The position numbers were made by a program, and so were the translations under genes. This document shows, one piece after another, positions 31,590-42,880 of a stretch of DNA of 64,000 nt. The stretch is from Lithodes maja (Eukaryota; Arthropoda; Malacostraca; Decapoda; Lithodidae): NCBI GenBank assembly GCA_037953745.1, contig JBAKBP010012334.1:1-64000 (forward strand). The letters run 5' to 3'. Under the pieces are notes generated by a model that worked only from the letters and a program-made list of their open reading frames with translations, was not told the DNA's origin and ran no database searches. Every line of letters begins with the position of its first letter. Within the stretch, counting starts at the first letter, position 1.

Positions 31590-33119
31590 TGACATACGGA
31601 GCCCTGTATGTTAATTTAAGAGTTAGAATTAGAGTTGAAGGAGTGTCAAACTACCCAAGCAGCGAAGCAGACTAGCGAGCGAACTAGCGAGTGGGAAACC
31701 AGCTCGTCCGTATACCAGCAAACAAGCCTTCACACCTGCGTGCGTCATAGGGGACCCTGCAAACTACTTCGATGACCCGACGCTATGACGTATGATCGAC
31801 GCCAGGAGACTCTATTGGACCAAGCACCTGCTACACAACTCGAGGAACTGTGATAGGGGCGCGCACCATCACTCGCCTCCTGATTCGTTCCTACACCATC
31901 ATTGTTTAGTATATAAGACCCGAGTAGTGGGCATTCAAATCAGTCTCATTTGGAGTTGGGGAAGGTGAACTTGCAACTGGAGGAAGACGGGGTGAAGTAT
32001 TATAATGGGATTGTGACTGTCAGTCAGATTATGTAAGTGTGTGTTAAGTGTGTTCCGTGTAAACACTTATGTTATGTTGGTTAGTGAGATATGTGATTGG
32101 GAATTAACGTTAACGCTACTATTATGTACTTAACTATTTGATTGGGAATTAACATTAACGCTACTATTATGTACTTAACTATTTGATGGGGAATTAACGT
32201 TAACGCTACTATTATGTACTTAACTATTTTAGTTGACTGACTTGTGGACTAAAGCAACTCTTTAAGTAGTTGGGTTATGATGAAAGTAATACTATTGTTT
32301 TATATTAATACTTAAGAGTTCTTTCAGTTTCTCTTAATTAAGCTTACATTGCTTAACGGTGCTTAGTACGGTGATGCTATTGTCTCATATTAGTAATATC
32401 GCCTTAGACTAACATGGCTGTGTTAATATTACTTCTAGTGATTTCCTAAGCTGAAGAAAATTCTTTTAGCTTCAAAATATTATTTTTGCTTTTCATATTA
32501 TTTGAGTGAGACCTGAATCGAATCTATGAAGCGATCCTGTAACTTAATTTACTCATAATCAAACCTCAATGTTACGTGGTTAAGAAATACATTTAACTAA
32601 TTATTAAATATATATATCTAACTTTTTATGTGACTTTGATATAAATCCTGCTGATAATAATAATATAATACTGTTAACGTAAGACAAGAACCAAGAATAA
32701 TTATTACATTAAATATAAATAAAAGGACATATTAGAAAACTATCTATTCATTTCATAAAGGGTAAGAGACAGAAATATTCTTACTTTAATATTTATCTTT
32801 TCAAGACTTTTTATAGAATTAATAGTCCTTCTTTAGATATAACTTCTTTGGTTCATAACCATAGCCTACTAAGCTTCGGTTAAATAATAATTCTTTATAA
32901 ATACTACATGACTTTAATTAGTTTCAGTATTTTTCATTATTAAAGAGTATCAGTCAATAAAGGATACTAAGTCCTAAGATCCAAAAGGAAAGGAAGCAAC
33001 AACAGGAAATAATATTATTAGATTTTACGTTTGTTTTGCCTTCAGCTGACTGATACCTTAATGTGTATCTCTGTGCTATCTAGATTCATCAAGTTAACCA
33101 CTTGAGGATCAAGATACGT

Positions 33120-33123
<4 letters not shown>
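31590..33123 (+). mobile_element. probable gypsy 3' LTR
   Basis: A purine tract (AGGGGGGAGG) immediately precedes TGACATACGG, and the region ends ATACGTAACA, giving TG...CA ends about 1.5 kb apart. A TATA-like GTATATAAG at 31909-31917 is correctly placed for an LTR promoter. Inside is a 45-bp tandem repeat, three copies at 32095-32229 (GGGAATTAACGTTAACGC core). Only one copy is in the window, so the boundaries are inferred. A (TA)n run follows at 33126-33168. Confidence 0.5.
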
Positions 33124-33170
<47 letters not shown>

Positions 33171-33344
33171 GGGGGTGTATCAAAAACTACATCAAAATTA
33201 CAGGGCGTAATATACAGGTAACAAGAAGTAAAAACTTCAGAATCCACTACCATGCTGTGTCATCAACATACAGCTACTGATTCAACTCCCAATATTCACC
33301 ATTCTTTCCTACTAAACCCAATTCTATACACAAGGGTTTAAGAG

Positions 33345-34213
33345 TCCATATTAACAAAACCAAGGTTATGTATTGTAAATTGAGACGAGGCAATGTGGAA
33401 AAGAGCGGTGCATGCCCATGTGCAGTGTGTGGAAAGGGAGTGGGCGTTAACTCAATTCAATGTAGAATCTGTCGATGTTGGGTACACCATGGGAGTAAGC
33501 GCTGTAGTAGAATAAAGGGACCCCTGCCGTAGGATAAGTCAGAAATAGAGAAATTTGAGTGCATAGTGTGCAAAGGCGAGCTTGTGTTAAGTGATGATCC
33601 TGTGGCTGTGAATTTTGGAAATGAGTCTTCGGAGCTGGTGAACAAGTTTTGTTACCTAGGAGATACCATCTCTGCCGGTGGTGGTGGGGCCGAGGCTGCC
33701 ACTGTTGCTAGAATTAGGTGTGGCTGGGGGAACTTCAGAGAACTGATGCCAATCCTGACCATGAAAAGAATGCCTCTCCCCCTGAAGGGAAAGGTGTATG
33801 CCTCATGTGTTAGAAGTGCAATAACTTACTGTATGCCTCTGATACATGGGCCGTTAAAGTAGAGGATGTCAACAGAATGGAGCGTAATGAGATGAGAATG
33901 GTGAGATGGATGTGTGGGGCCAGGCTACAGGATAGAATAACAAATGTTGAGCTGAGGAGCGTTTAGGTATAAAGAGTATTTGCGAGGTGATGCGTACAAG
34001 TAGACTGGGATGGTATGGACATGTGGAGAGAATGGCTGAAGAAAATTGTGTGAAAAAATGCAGGTCTGTGATTGTGGAGGGAGCTGCACCAAGGGGTGGA
34101 CCGAGGAAGACCTGGGATCGGACTATACGCGCCGATCTCAAATCAAAGAACTTGAGAAGTGAAGCAGCCCTTAACAGGGTTGCCTGGAACGCCGCCATTA
34201 GGACAAGAGACTA
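33345..34213 (+). pseudogene. LINE 3' relic with PHD-like Cys/His region
   Basis: Frames carry a Cys-rich block (CAVCGKGVGVNSIQCRICRC with WVHHGSKRC and FECIVCKGEL), then FCYLGDTISAGGG, VYASCVRSAITYC and the terminal RLGWYGHVERMAEENC with RGGPRKTW. In-frame stops (near 33529 and 33860) and a frameshift break it. It ends just outside the left Polinton terminus. Confidence 0.7.
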
Positions 34214-34238
34214 AAACTGCACTTATGTGTGGAACACT

Positions 34239-35405
34239 AGTAGGAGTAAAAATGCCATTTCCGTTTTTACATCCGTAGACTTTATTGGAAAAAAAACCCA
34301 CTGCCATTTTCGTTTTTACATCCGTAGACTTTATTGGAAAAACCACTGCCATTTCCGTTTTTACATCCGTAGACTTTATTGAAAAAGCCCCTGCCAGAAA
34401 AAAAAACCCTGCCATTTTCGTTTTTACATCCATAGACTTTATTGAAAAAGCCCCTGCCAGAAAAAAATGGGTCCAAAATGGCGACGGTTGTCCGGTAGTG
34501 ACCAGTTAGGGGTTACCTGAGAAGTGTCCAAAAATGGCGACGGTTGTCCAGCAGTGGTGGAAAAGGTGACCTACCTGAGTGGGAGTGGCATCTGATAAAT
34601 CAGTCCTCGTGGGAATTATAAAAGGCAAATACTGTCACAACTTTCATACATCCTTACTATTTTAAATATGACCGTCTCTCTCTATCTTTCTATCTCTCTC
34701 ATTGTACACACACACACACACACACACACACACGGTGCCCCGCCTACTCCTCTGGACCTCATTCGTGATCAAGTGTCAAGATAAACCTAGCCTAGTCTAA
34801 CCTAGCCTAACTCTTTCTCTCTCTCTCCCTAACCTAGCCTAACCTAACCTAGCCTAGCCTAGCCTAATCTAACCTAACCTAACCTAGCCTAACCTAGCCT
34901 AACCCTTTCTCTCTCTCTCTCTGTATCTCTCTCTTTCATCATATTTTTCCACGCTATTCTTAGAGTTCAGATTTCAAGATACCAAGCCACCTGATTTCAC
35001 CCATCTCCGTACCAAAAATACTTTTGGGTCACCTGCTCCCATAAATCAGTCTACTATCTATATCTCTATCTCTATCTATATAGGTCTGACAGCGACCCTT
35101 TCTTTCATCATATTTTTTCCACGCTATTCTTAGAGTTCAGATTTCAAGATACCAAGCCACCTGATTTCACCCATCTCTGTACCAAAAATACTTTTGGGTC
35201 AGCTGCTCCCATAAATCAATCGACTATCTATATCTATATCGCTATCTATATCGGTCTGACAGCGACCCCTCAGTAGTTTCTCTCTCTCTCTCTTTCATCA
35301 TATTTTTTCCAACCACCTAACCTAACCTTGCCTAGGCGAGAACATGTGACTACCTGTTATATATAGTCATGCAGCCCACCCCGTGTGAACCCTAAAACAT
35401 ATATA
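34239..35405 (+). repeat. left Polinton terminal inverted repeat
   Basis: 1,167 bp, inverse of 50227-51393. From the outside in: four copies of a short unit (CATCCGTAGACTTTATTG), GGCGACGGTTGTCC twice, CA and CT microsatellites, degenerate CCTAA (arthropod telomere-type) repeats at about 34785-34906, then three subterminal repeats beginning TTTCATCATATTTTT at 34934, 35103 and 35293. I count roughly a dozen differences from the right TIR in the outermost 350 bp. A diverged relative of the subterminal repeat lies just inside, at about 35552-35665. Confidence 0.95.
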
Positions 35406-36512
35406 AACACCCCATATATATGCATAAAAACTACCTAAAAATATCATCTCTCCCTCCCGTACATAAACACAACCTGACCCATCTCAAAATCCATCTCTCT
35501 CTCACTCTCGTTCTCGTTCTCGTTCTCGCTCTCGCTCTCTCTCTCCCGCTCAAGTATCCTACTGTTCTTAGAGTTCAGATTTAAAGATACCAACCTTTAT
35601 ATCTCCTGACACCGCCCCCCTCCGTACCAAAATACTTTCGACCTGCCTGCACCCATAAACCAACATTTACCTCAACTTATCTTATTTCCATATTTATAGT
35701 GGGGTCACTATTCTTAATGAGCTTAACCTTTTTTATGTATCTCCTCATCGATTCTCCCTCCACCACCCAAGTTCTAAAAAATAATGTCTTAACCCGGCAA
35801 GCGCGATAGGCCTCACGGAAGGCTTCCTATAGGGAACGCGATAGGCCTCACGGAAGCAGGACCATAAAAAAAGCTTTCCAAAAAAAAAAAGGGCCTATCA
35901 AAAAAATTTTTTTTGTCTCTAGGTGAGATAATTCCCCTCCAGTACTCATCCATGTAAATCTCACCCACCCCCTCCCCTCCTTCCCCACCTTATTCCCCCC
36001 TCCCTCCCCTCCTCAATTATCACCTATTTTCCCTCTTATTATCATCATTTATCGGTTATTTTTCTCTCCCGCGATAATGTAGCACAAGTGGGTTGCAGAA
36101 AAGATCGATATGTAACACCCAGACACCAGCCCACACCGCCCCGCTTGTCTCAGTTACCTCACAGACAGCGAGAGAGGAGGGTTGACTGTAGCTCTCTCTC
36201 TCGCCTGACATTACGACCGGGTGGCCAATATCTTCGTTTTTCACCACCCAAATGCTTTTCCCACTTATTTTAGCACTCTTGAAAGTTCATATATACATCA
36301 TATATGTAAAATAAAAGCATACCGAAAACAAATAATGGTCTATATTGTAAATATAACGAATTCTGTCAGAATCCAAGGCTAGAAATACACAAATAACTAC
36401 CCTAGCCCCTAGGTCTATTTAGCGCTTACCGGGTTAAAGATCAATAGGCATCCTCTCGCCTTCCCATACATAAAGACAGCCTGACCTACCTCATGCACAC
36501 AGAACAGAACAA
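35406..36512. promoter_or_regulatory. left subterminal non-coding region, likely PolB promoter side
   Basis: No gene seen. It holds CT-rich tracts, a repeated GCGATAGGCCTCACGGAAG (35803-35821 and 35838-35856), adjoining A- and T-runs (35878-35912), and C-rich sequence to about 36025. As the only space upstream of the first plus-strand exon, it should include the polymerase promoter. No TATA box stands out near 36480. Confidence 0.4.
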
Positions 36513-38153
36513 ATGAGCGACCTAGTTAGATGTTCCCAGTGTGGGGTACCCTCCACACGGGAGCATCTATGTATCAGATGTTCCTGGTGCGAGGGATATC
36601 AACCCCTAGACAACATGGAGAGACACCGTCAAAAATGCATCCCAAACGGCATTGGCATTGGTTACAAAGGAATATCTCTATCTAAGGGTAAGTGTTATAC
36701 TCTACTTGTTCAATACCGTACCGGTATATATAAAACATTTACATGTGAACCCCATGATATGATTTGTTTAAATTAATGTGAACCCGGTATATATCCAAAT
36801 ATTATAGTTATTATATTATTCGTATAGTACCCTTAGTCCCCTTTTTCTTATTATTTATTATTATTATGGGTGCTATTATTATACAATGCATTAGTGTTTA
36901 TTCACCTAAAAACCCTATTTCACTCCAATTACAGATCAGGCTCAGGTGATATCACAACCAAACAGCCCCAACACCCCCCCCGTCTTCATCGAGTGAAAGC
37001 TCGGTCTCACCGTCACCGGTGATTGGCTGGCGTGCTCGCAACCCACCGGTACCACCAGGAAGTCGAAAGAGAAAGAGAATACCCCTACCCACACCTAGTG
37101 AGTATTCTTAAATAATCAATAGTAAGAAAATATATCAGTATACACATGTGTACGCATGTGAAATGTGTGTATGTATGTGTGTATGTACTGTATGTATGTG
37201 TGTATGCATGCGTGTGTACATGTGTGTATATGTGCGCACGGTATAATGAAATGTTAAACTATTCCAACCATTCGGTTATCTTGCAAGTGGACTACATACA
37301 TAATAATAATATATACCTGTATATACATACATAAAATTACCCGAAATGAATGTCTCACTAAAATACATGATCTGAACTGTAATTGTGATGTAAAACCTTA
37401 TATTTTCTTTCTCCCACAGATATCCCCAACCCACCAAAATCAGGCTCCAGTTGTAATGCTCCAGGGGGCAGTGCACCCCAACCCGGACCTAGTGGTACTA
37501 CACTAGGAAGTCAAAAGAGAAAGAGAATAACCCCACCTACACCTAGTGAGTATTCTTGAATATATATCAATAGGAGGAAATATATCTATATACACACGTG
37601 TATGTATATGCGCATAGTATAGTGAAATTATCAACTATGCTGTCTTCTTACAAGCGGACAATAAATATAATTACATTAAATGAACGCTTCACAAAAATAA
37701 ATGTTTTTAGTGAGTATTCTTGAATATACTGTATATCAATAGGAGGAAAATATATCTATATACACACGTGTATGTATATGTGCATAGTATAGTGCAATTA
37801 TCAACTATGCTGTCCTCTTACAAGCGGACAATAAATATATATACCTTAAATGAACACTTCACAAAAATAAATGTGATTAACTGTAATTGTGATGTAAAGC
37901 CTTATATGTTCTTTCTCTTGCAGATATCTCCAATTCACCACAACCAGGGTCCAGCTGTAATGCACCAGGACCCAGTGCACCCCAGCCCGGACCTAGTGGT
38001 ACTACACAGAATCAACAACAACACCAGCACAGAGGGAAAGAAGGAAGGGGGATCGGCAACGCTTCATCTAAACCAGACGGGGGTAATTCACCACAACCGG
38101 GTCCCAGTGGTGTTAAGCCCCCCCCCGCCGTCATCTCCCCTGTTCTTCCTCAG
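36513..38153 (+). CDS. predicted 5' exons of the Polinton DNA polymerase gene
   Basis: A model consistent in reading phase has exons 36513-36687, 36966-37097, 37420-37545 and 37924-38082, joining the long exon at 38154. All introns are phase 1. Donors are GGTAAGT, two of TAGTGAGTATTC, and GGTAATT. Acceptors at 37419, 37923 and 38153 follow good pyrimidine tracts; the one at 36965 is weak. Exon 1 encodes paired cysteines (CSQCG and CIRCSWC, then an H..C pair), suggesting a zinc ribbon. The next exons are Pro/Ser-rich with a KRKR basic signal and resemble one another. The last joins to an acidic SDSGSDSEGE segment that is open in the polymerase frame upstream of its first ATG. The alternative is that the polymerase simply starts at 38225 and this is a separate small gene. 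Confidence 0.5.
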
Positions 38154-38224
38154 ACTCTGGCTCTGACTCGGAAGGAGAAACCTCCCCACATGTCCGGGAA
38201 ATAGTAGACTACTTTGACAATGCC

Positions 38225-41200
38225 ATGATTCAAATTGATCTTTCCGTGCCCCCGTGTGATGCAGATGATATACATCTTTTTTTTGCAAACAACAGGGGAC
38301 ACATGGCTTCGATCATAGAGTCAGTATTCAATCGTTACCCCAAAACTAAACCCCCTGCTCTAAAATCATACGTGGACATGACCCTTCGCTTAATCGCACA
38401 AAATCCCGATAGCGATGATCCTACCTACAAAGACAAATTTATACGTAGTGAAATACAGATCATTAGTTTTGACGAAATTGAAAATTATATCGACTACTTG
38501 ATTGAATATTTTACCACACGTTTCGAACATGAAATGTTAGAGGAAGAGGGTAGTGGCTTTGTGCTAGATGAAATAGTGAATGTTAGGTTTTTCTTCGGCT
38601 TAGTACAGCTGAATTCCAGACTCGGGGAGTATGTACCCTACCCCAAGGGTATTCCAGGAAAAAGCCAGATCATTAATCCGTCGGGCCCCACAGATTGCGT
38701 TCTCCAGGTCATTTCAGCGTACCAGTACCTAAAAACTAACGTGGACAACCCCATCAGAGGACAATGGGAAAATATTTGCCGTCAATATGTGAATATGGGT
38801 AACATTGAAGGCACCGTAGCCTGGGAGGAGCTTCGACAACTTGAGACCCTCAATAATATCTGCATTCGTATTTACAGTCTCGAAAAAGTGGCAGCTAAGA
38901 GAGGTGAAATTGTCCTAGTGCGAAAGGGGGCCAAAGACAAGGAAGTTGTTCACTGTTTGCTGTTGGGGAATAGACATTTAGCATTCATTAAAGACTTTAA
39001 CAAGTACATGAACCTGTTCACACATTCACGGCTACCTAAGAAGTTTTGCAATATATGTCTGCACCCGTGCAACAATGAAAGAGAGTTGGGAGAACACAGA
39101 GAAACATGTCCAGTAAGTCTCACCAAGCTAAAATTCCCCCCACCCGGGGCTACATTAAAATTCATGAATCCGGGTAAGGCATATGAACCGTCTTACATCG
39201 CCTTTTATGACTTTGAAAGCATGCTAGTAAAGCCCCCGATAGATGCAGCCAAGTGCGTTCAACGACAACATTTCGCCATAGCCTATGCTTATATAATTGT
39301 AAATAGGGCAGGGGAGACAGTTGAATGTGGATCGTACTGTGGAAATAATGCTGTGAACCACTTTATCGAGACGATGAAACAATCATGGAGAAAGTGGAAA
39401 TTTTGTAATGGGTATCACAAGATAAAAATGAGTGAGCAAGATCTATTACACCATAAGAATCAAAGTCACTGCGAACTTTGTCAACAAGCATTTCCAAAGG
39501 GTAAAGGAAATGGAAGTAAACACCATGATCACGAGAAACCGGGCATGAACTACATAGGTGCATATTGCCGTAAGTGTAATCTTTTAATGAAAAACCAAAA
39601 GCTCCAACTCACCCTCATCGCTCATAATGCAAACTATGACCTGTCACTCATATTACATGAACTAACAACCCCCGTGAAAAAAATAAAAATAATTCCCAAG
39701 CATTCTGCTCAAAAATACCATGAAGTTATTATTGACGATCTCAGATTTATTGATAGTTATGCGTTCATGTCGGGTTCGCTCGCTGATTTAGCCCAGCAAT
39801 TTATAAACAGTGAGAATGAGCCTAGATACGTGCTTAGCATGCTGAAGGATGTGCCCCCCCGTGCTTTACCCTTACTAATCAAGGGTAAACAAGTGATGTG
39901 CTATGATTACCTGGACTCGCAGCAGCGTCTTTCTGAAACTCAACTCCCCCCTCGTGAAGCATTTTTTAACCGTCTCCACCAGACTGAACTTCCACCGAGT
40001 GACTATGAGCATGCTCAGACTGTTTGGAAAGAGTCTGGATGCAAAACCCTCAAGGATTATCTAGTCCTCTATGTCAGAGTAGATGTGGGAATCTTGCGTG
40101 ACGTCTTCCTCGAGTGGCGTGGCATCCTAAAAAACCAGTGGCGATTAGACCCTGTGAACTACGTCTCCCTCCCCGGGTTCGCCTATGACTCTTTTTTGTT
40201 GACAACACAGAAGGAATTGGAAGTACTCAGCAACCCTGAAATTTACCAACGCATTCAGAATAATGTACGTGTTGTGCGTCGTTACGTGCAAGCCAACAAC
40301 ATTTATACAAACCCCGAGTTCAATCCCAACAGTGATAAGAGTACATTCCTCGCGTACGTAGATTTTAATAGTCTGTACCCGACCGTAATGGAAGAGAAAC
40401 TGCCTTGTGGGGAAATGCGAGAACTCAATGAAACTGAACTTGAGACATTCCTAAATGTCGACTTAAGCCGGCATGTAACCGACGGTGATGACGGGTACCT
40501 CATTCTGTGCGACACTGAGGCCATCTCACGAGAAGTCATCGAGAAGACAGACGATCTCCCATTGATCATCCGGCAGCAAAATATAACAAACCGAGATGTA
40601 TCACAAACCACCCGGGACTTGTACGCGGAAGAAAACCGTGCAGCACCTAGCAAGAACGTGAAACTAATAGGGACACACGCGGCTCAAGAAAATATGCTCT
40701 TCGCATTACCACTTTTGAAACTACTGATCCAACTCGGGCTTGTTGTCAAAAGGGTTCGTACAGTGTATACGTTCAAACAGGAACCTTTTCTCGCTGATTT
40801 TATCAGAGGAAATATAGAAGCCAGAAAAAACGCTACGTGTCCTATCAAGAAGAACGCGATAAAGTGTATTTCCAATAGCATTTTTGGACGCTGTCTAATG
40901 AACGTGGCAAAGTATGATGAAGATGTTGAAATTGTAGGTGACCGCGATCGTTTCATGAAATTGGTGCGGAGCCCATATTTTAAACGCGTTATGCCTCTTA
41001 ACCCGGAGCGGGTAGTGGTGGTTCGGAATAAAAAATCCACCATGGTGAATCATCCAAACTACATTGGGTACTATATCCTCGAGCTGTCCAAAGTACGTCT
41101 CTATGATTTTTTTTACAATGGAATGAAGGCTAACTACGGTGACAGAGTGAAACTAGTGTACTGCGATACAGATTCTTTAATAATGGTCATTGAAACACCC

Positions 41201-42049
41201 GACCTATTTGCCGAGTATGCCAAAGAACCACTAAAAAGCTACATGGATACAAGTAACTTTTCCCCCTCTCACCCTCTTTACAGCACAGTCAACAAGGGTA
41301 AACTCGGCATCCTCAAGTCAGAAGTTGGGGAACGGGTCATTTCCGAGTTTGTAGGTGTGCGACCCAAGTGCTACTCTATCCATTTGACAGACGGCGACCG
41401 GTTGAGTACGGCTAAGGGTGTCCCCAAGTCCATTAAGAGAAAGATAACGCACCAACAGTACAAGGACGCCCTATTCGAGAAGAGACCATTCACTTTTGAC
41501 TATCATGGATTCACAGTGCGGGGTTCTAGAATGAGCACTGTGAAATATCCCAAAAGGGGTATATCTATCGTAGAGGACAAAAGATACTACATAAATGCCT
41601 TGGAGTCACGGTCTTACGGTCACCCCGATAACCTAAATCAAGCCGCGGGGCCAGTTCAAGACATATTGCGGGGGGAGAATCAGAGTCAAGACATATTGCG
41701 AGAGGAGAATCAGAGTCAAGATAACGGTAATGAAAGAGAAAGGGAGGCTGTAGGTGTGAGACTGGCCGAGGTAATGGGTAGGCAAGTTGATGGTGAATTG
41801 GAGGAAAAAACATATGAACTGTGGGCTGAGCGAGATGTTCTAGTTGAGCGCTACTTCCCTCCTCAACGTGTTAATGAATGGGGAGGGGGGGAGTGTGAGG
41901 AGGAAGAGGATGAAAGGATAGTAGCAGCCGTCGCTCGGGAAGAAGAGTATCAAATGTTAGCAACAGAAGCGGCTCAACTGGAATATTTCCAGGATGATAG
42001 TGATAATGAGACATTAGCCGCGCTAGCTTTCTTGGCAGGTAGCTCATAG
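38225..42049 (+). CDS. polB: protein-primed family B DNA polymerase (pPolB)
   Basis: Replicates the linear element from a protein primer at the TIR ends. The 1,274-residue frame has an N-terminal region ending in a Cys/His finger (about 274-295, FCNICLHPCNNERELGEH). The 3'-5' exonuclease follows: Exo I YDFES (~328), Exo II HNANYD (~466), Exo III YVRVD (~616). The polymerase has motif A DFNSLYP (~713), motif B KCISNSIFG (~880), motif C YCDTDS (~979) and the KxY motif KCY (~1048). All metal-binding aspartates are present. The acidic C-terminal tail includes a short duplication (QDILRGENQS, QDILREENQS). The frame is open about 110 bp upstream of this ATG, supporting a spliced N-terminal extension. 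AATAAA signals lie at 42179 and 42192. Confidence 0.96.
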   Translation: MIQIDLSVPPCDADDIHLFFANNRGHMASIIESVFNRYPKTKPPALKSYVDMTLRLIAQNPDSDDPTYKDKFIRSEIQIISFDEIENYIDYLIEYFTTRFEHEMLEEEGSGFVLDEIVNVRFFFGLVQLNSRLGEYVPYPKGIPGKSQIINPSGPTDCVLQVISAYQYLKTNVDNPIRGQWENICRQYVNMGNIEGTVAWEELRQLETLNNICIRIYSLEKVAAKRGEIVLVRKGAKDKEVVHCLLLGNRHLAFIKDFNKYMNLFTHSRLPKKFCNICLHPCNNERELGEHRETCPVSLTKLKFPPPGATLKFMNPGKAYEPSYIAFYDFESMLVKPPIDAAKCVQRQHFAIAYAYIIVNRAGETVECGSYCGNNAVNHFIETMKQSWRKWKFCNGYHKIKMSEQDLLHHKNQSHCELCQQAFPKGKGNGSKHHDHEKPGMNYIGAYCRKCNLLMKNQKLQLTLIAHNANYDLSLILHELTTPVKKIKIIPKHSAQKYHEVIIDDLRFIDSYAFMSGSLADLAQQFINSENEPRYVLSMLKDVPPRALPLLIKGKQVMCYDYLDSQQRLSETQLPPREAFFNRLHQTELPPSDYEHAQTVWKESGCKTLKDYLVLYVRVDVGILRDVFLEWRGILKNQWRLDPVNYVSLPGFAYDSFLLTTQKELEVLSNPEIYQRIQNNVRVVRRYVQANNIYTNPEFNPNSDKSTFLAYVDFNSLYPTVMEEKLPCGEMRELNETELETFLNVDLSRHVTDGDDGYLILCDTEAISREVIEKTDDLPLIIRQQNITNRDVSQTTRDLYAEENRAAPSKNVKLIGTHAAQENMLFALPLLKLLIQLGLVVKRVRTVYTFKQEPFLADFIRGNIEARKNATCPIKKNAIKCISNSIFGRCLMNVAKYDEDVEIVGDRDRFMKLVRSPYFKRVMPLNPERVVVVRNKKSTMVNHPNYIGYYILELSKVRLYDFFYNGMKANYGDRVKLVYCDTDSLIMVIETPDLFAEYAKEPLKSYMDTSNFSPSHPLYSTVNKGKLGILKSEVGERVISEFVGVRPKCYSIHLTDGDRLSTAKGVPKSIKRKITHQQYKDALFEKRPFTFDYHGFTVRGSRMSTVKYPKRGISIVEDKRYYINALESRSYGHPDNLNQAAGPVQDILRGENQSQDILREENQSQDNGNEREREAVGVRLAEVMGRQVDGELEEKTYELWAERDVLVERYFPPQRVNEWGGGECEEEEDERIVAAVAREEEYQMLATEAAQLEYFQDDSDNETLAALAFLAGSS

Positions 42050-42631
42050 GTCATGAGGTCTGAATGCGGTGGTTGACGGGTTAGGGTACCACCAACATGA
42101 ATGACAAAGGTGGAATACCCACAGTGATATACAGTATGCTGTTTTGTAAATATATGTATGCATGTAGCCTATGTAAATAATAAATTAAGAAAATAAATCA
42201 TGATTAATATTAAGTTAGTGTCACCAAAATTAAAATATATATTGGTATCAAATAGTGATATTGTATATACTGTATAAACAATGCATAATAAATATTGAAT
42301 TAGTGTCTCCACACACGTTTTTATACACTTCCTTTATGTATAAGTAATATAAGTGCATTGATAATGAAACACAGAGCCCATTTTAATTGTTTATTTAATT
42401 TTATGTTAAATAACAGAGTTACAAATATATCTTCACTAGAAAGTATGGTACTTAAGAATATTAAAATGCTAACTAGACAATGTACAGAAATACATTAAGG
42501 AAATTCTCCCATAAAGTTAAGAAGTTTCATTCACGACCCATGGTGCTATTGTAAAGTTGCAATAGGTCGGGTGACGGTATAGTCACGGCATCCTCAGCAG
42601 CGAGCGAGTGACTATAGTGAACCGGGTGGGC
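42050..42631. terminator. convergent polyadenylation region
   Basis: Non-coding AT-rich gap between the convergent transcription units. AATAAA occurs on the plus strand at 42179-42184 and 42192-42197. The reverse complement TTTATT at 42390-42395 could serve minus-strand transcripts. Confidence 0.5.
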
Positions 42632-42740
42632 CGGGCGGGCGGGCGGGCGGGCGGGCGGGCGGGCGGGCGGGCGGGCGGGCGGGCGGGCGGGCGGGCGGGC
42701 GGGCGGGCGGGCGGGCGGGCGGGCGGGCGGGCGGGCGGGG
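42632..42740. repeat. (CGGG)n microsatellite, ~27 units
   Basis: A perfect CGGG tetranucleotide array, extremely GC-rich in AT-rich surroundings. It is flanked by GTGAACC (42618-42624) and GGTTCAC (42742-42748), an inverted pair. Open frames on both strands (Gly-Arg-Ala and Pro-Ala-Arg repeats) are artefacts. It lies downstream of the protease stop. Confidence 0.95.
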
Positions 42741-42880
42741 TGGTTCACGATCTAGAGTGGAGAAAATTAGGGTTAGAGAGAACGGTAATACGGTAGAATA
42801 ATTACCCCTCAATTCATATACCTTAAGAGCGAGATTTAATGAATATAAGCAGGAGAGAGATACTAGAGTCTTCTGTGTAC

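Noticed and set aside
34143..34509. Small ORFs with repeated YGCKNENG/FVFTSVDFI units in the Polinton TIR
   Set aside because: They are translations of the outermost short TIR repeats on both strands and recur at 51157-51444.
37146..37334. 62-codon Cys/Val/Tyr-rich ORF
   Set aside because: It lies in a TGTATG-rich intron of the polymerase gene; simple-sequence artefact.
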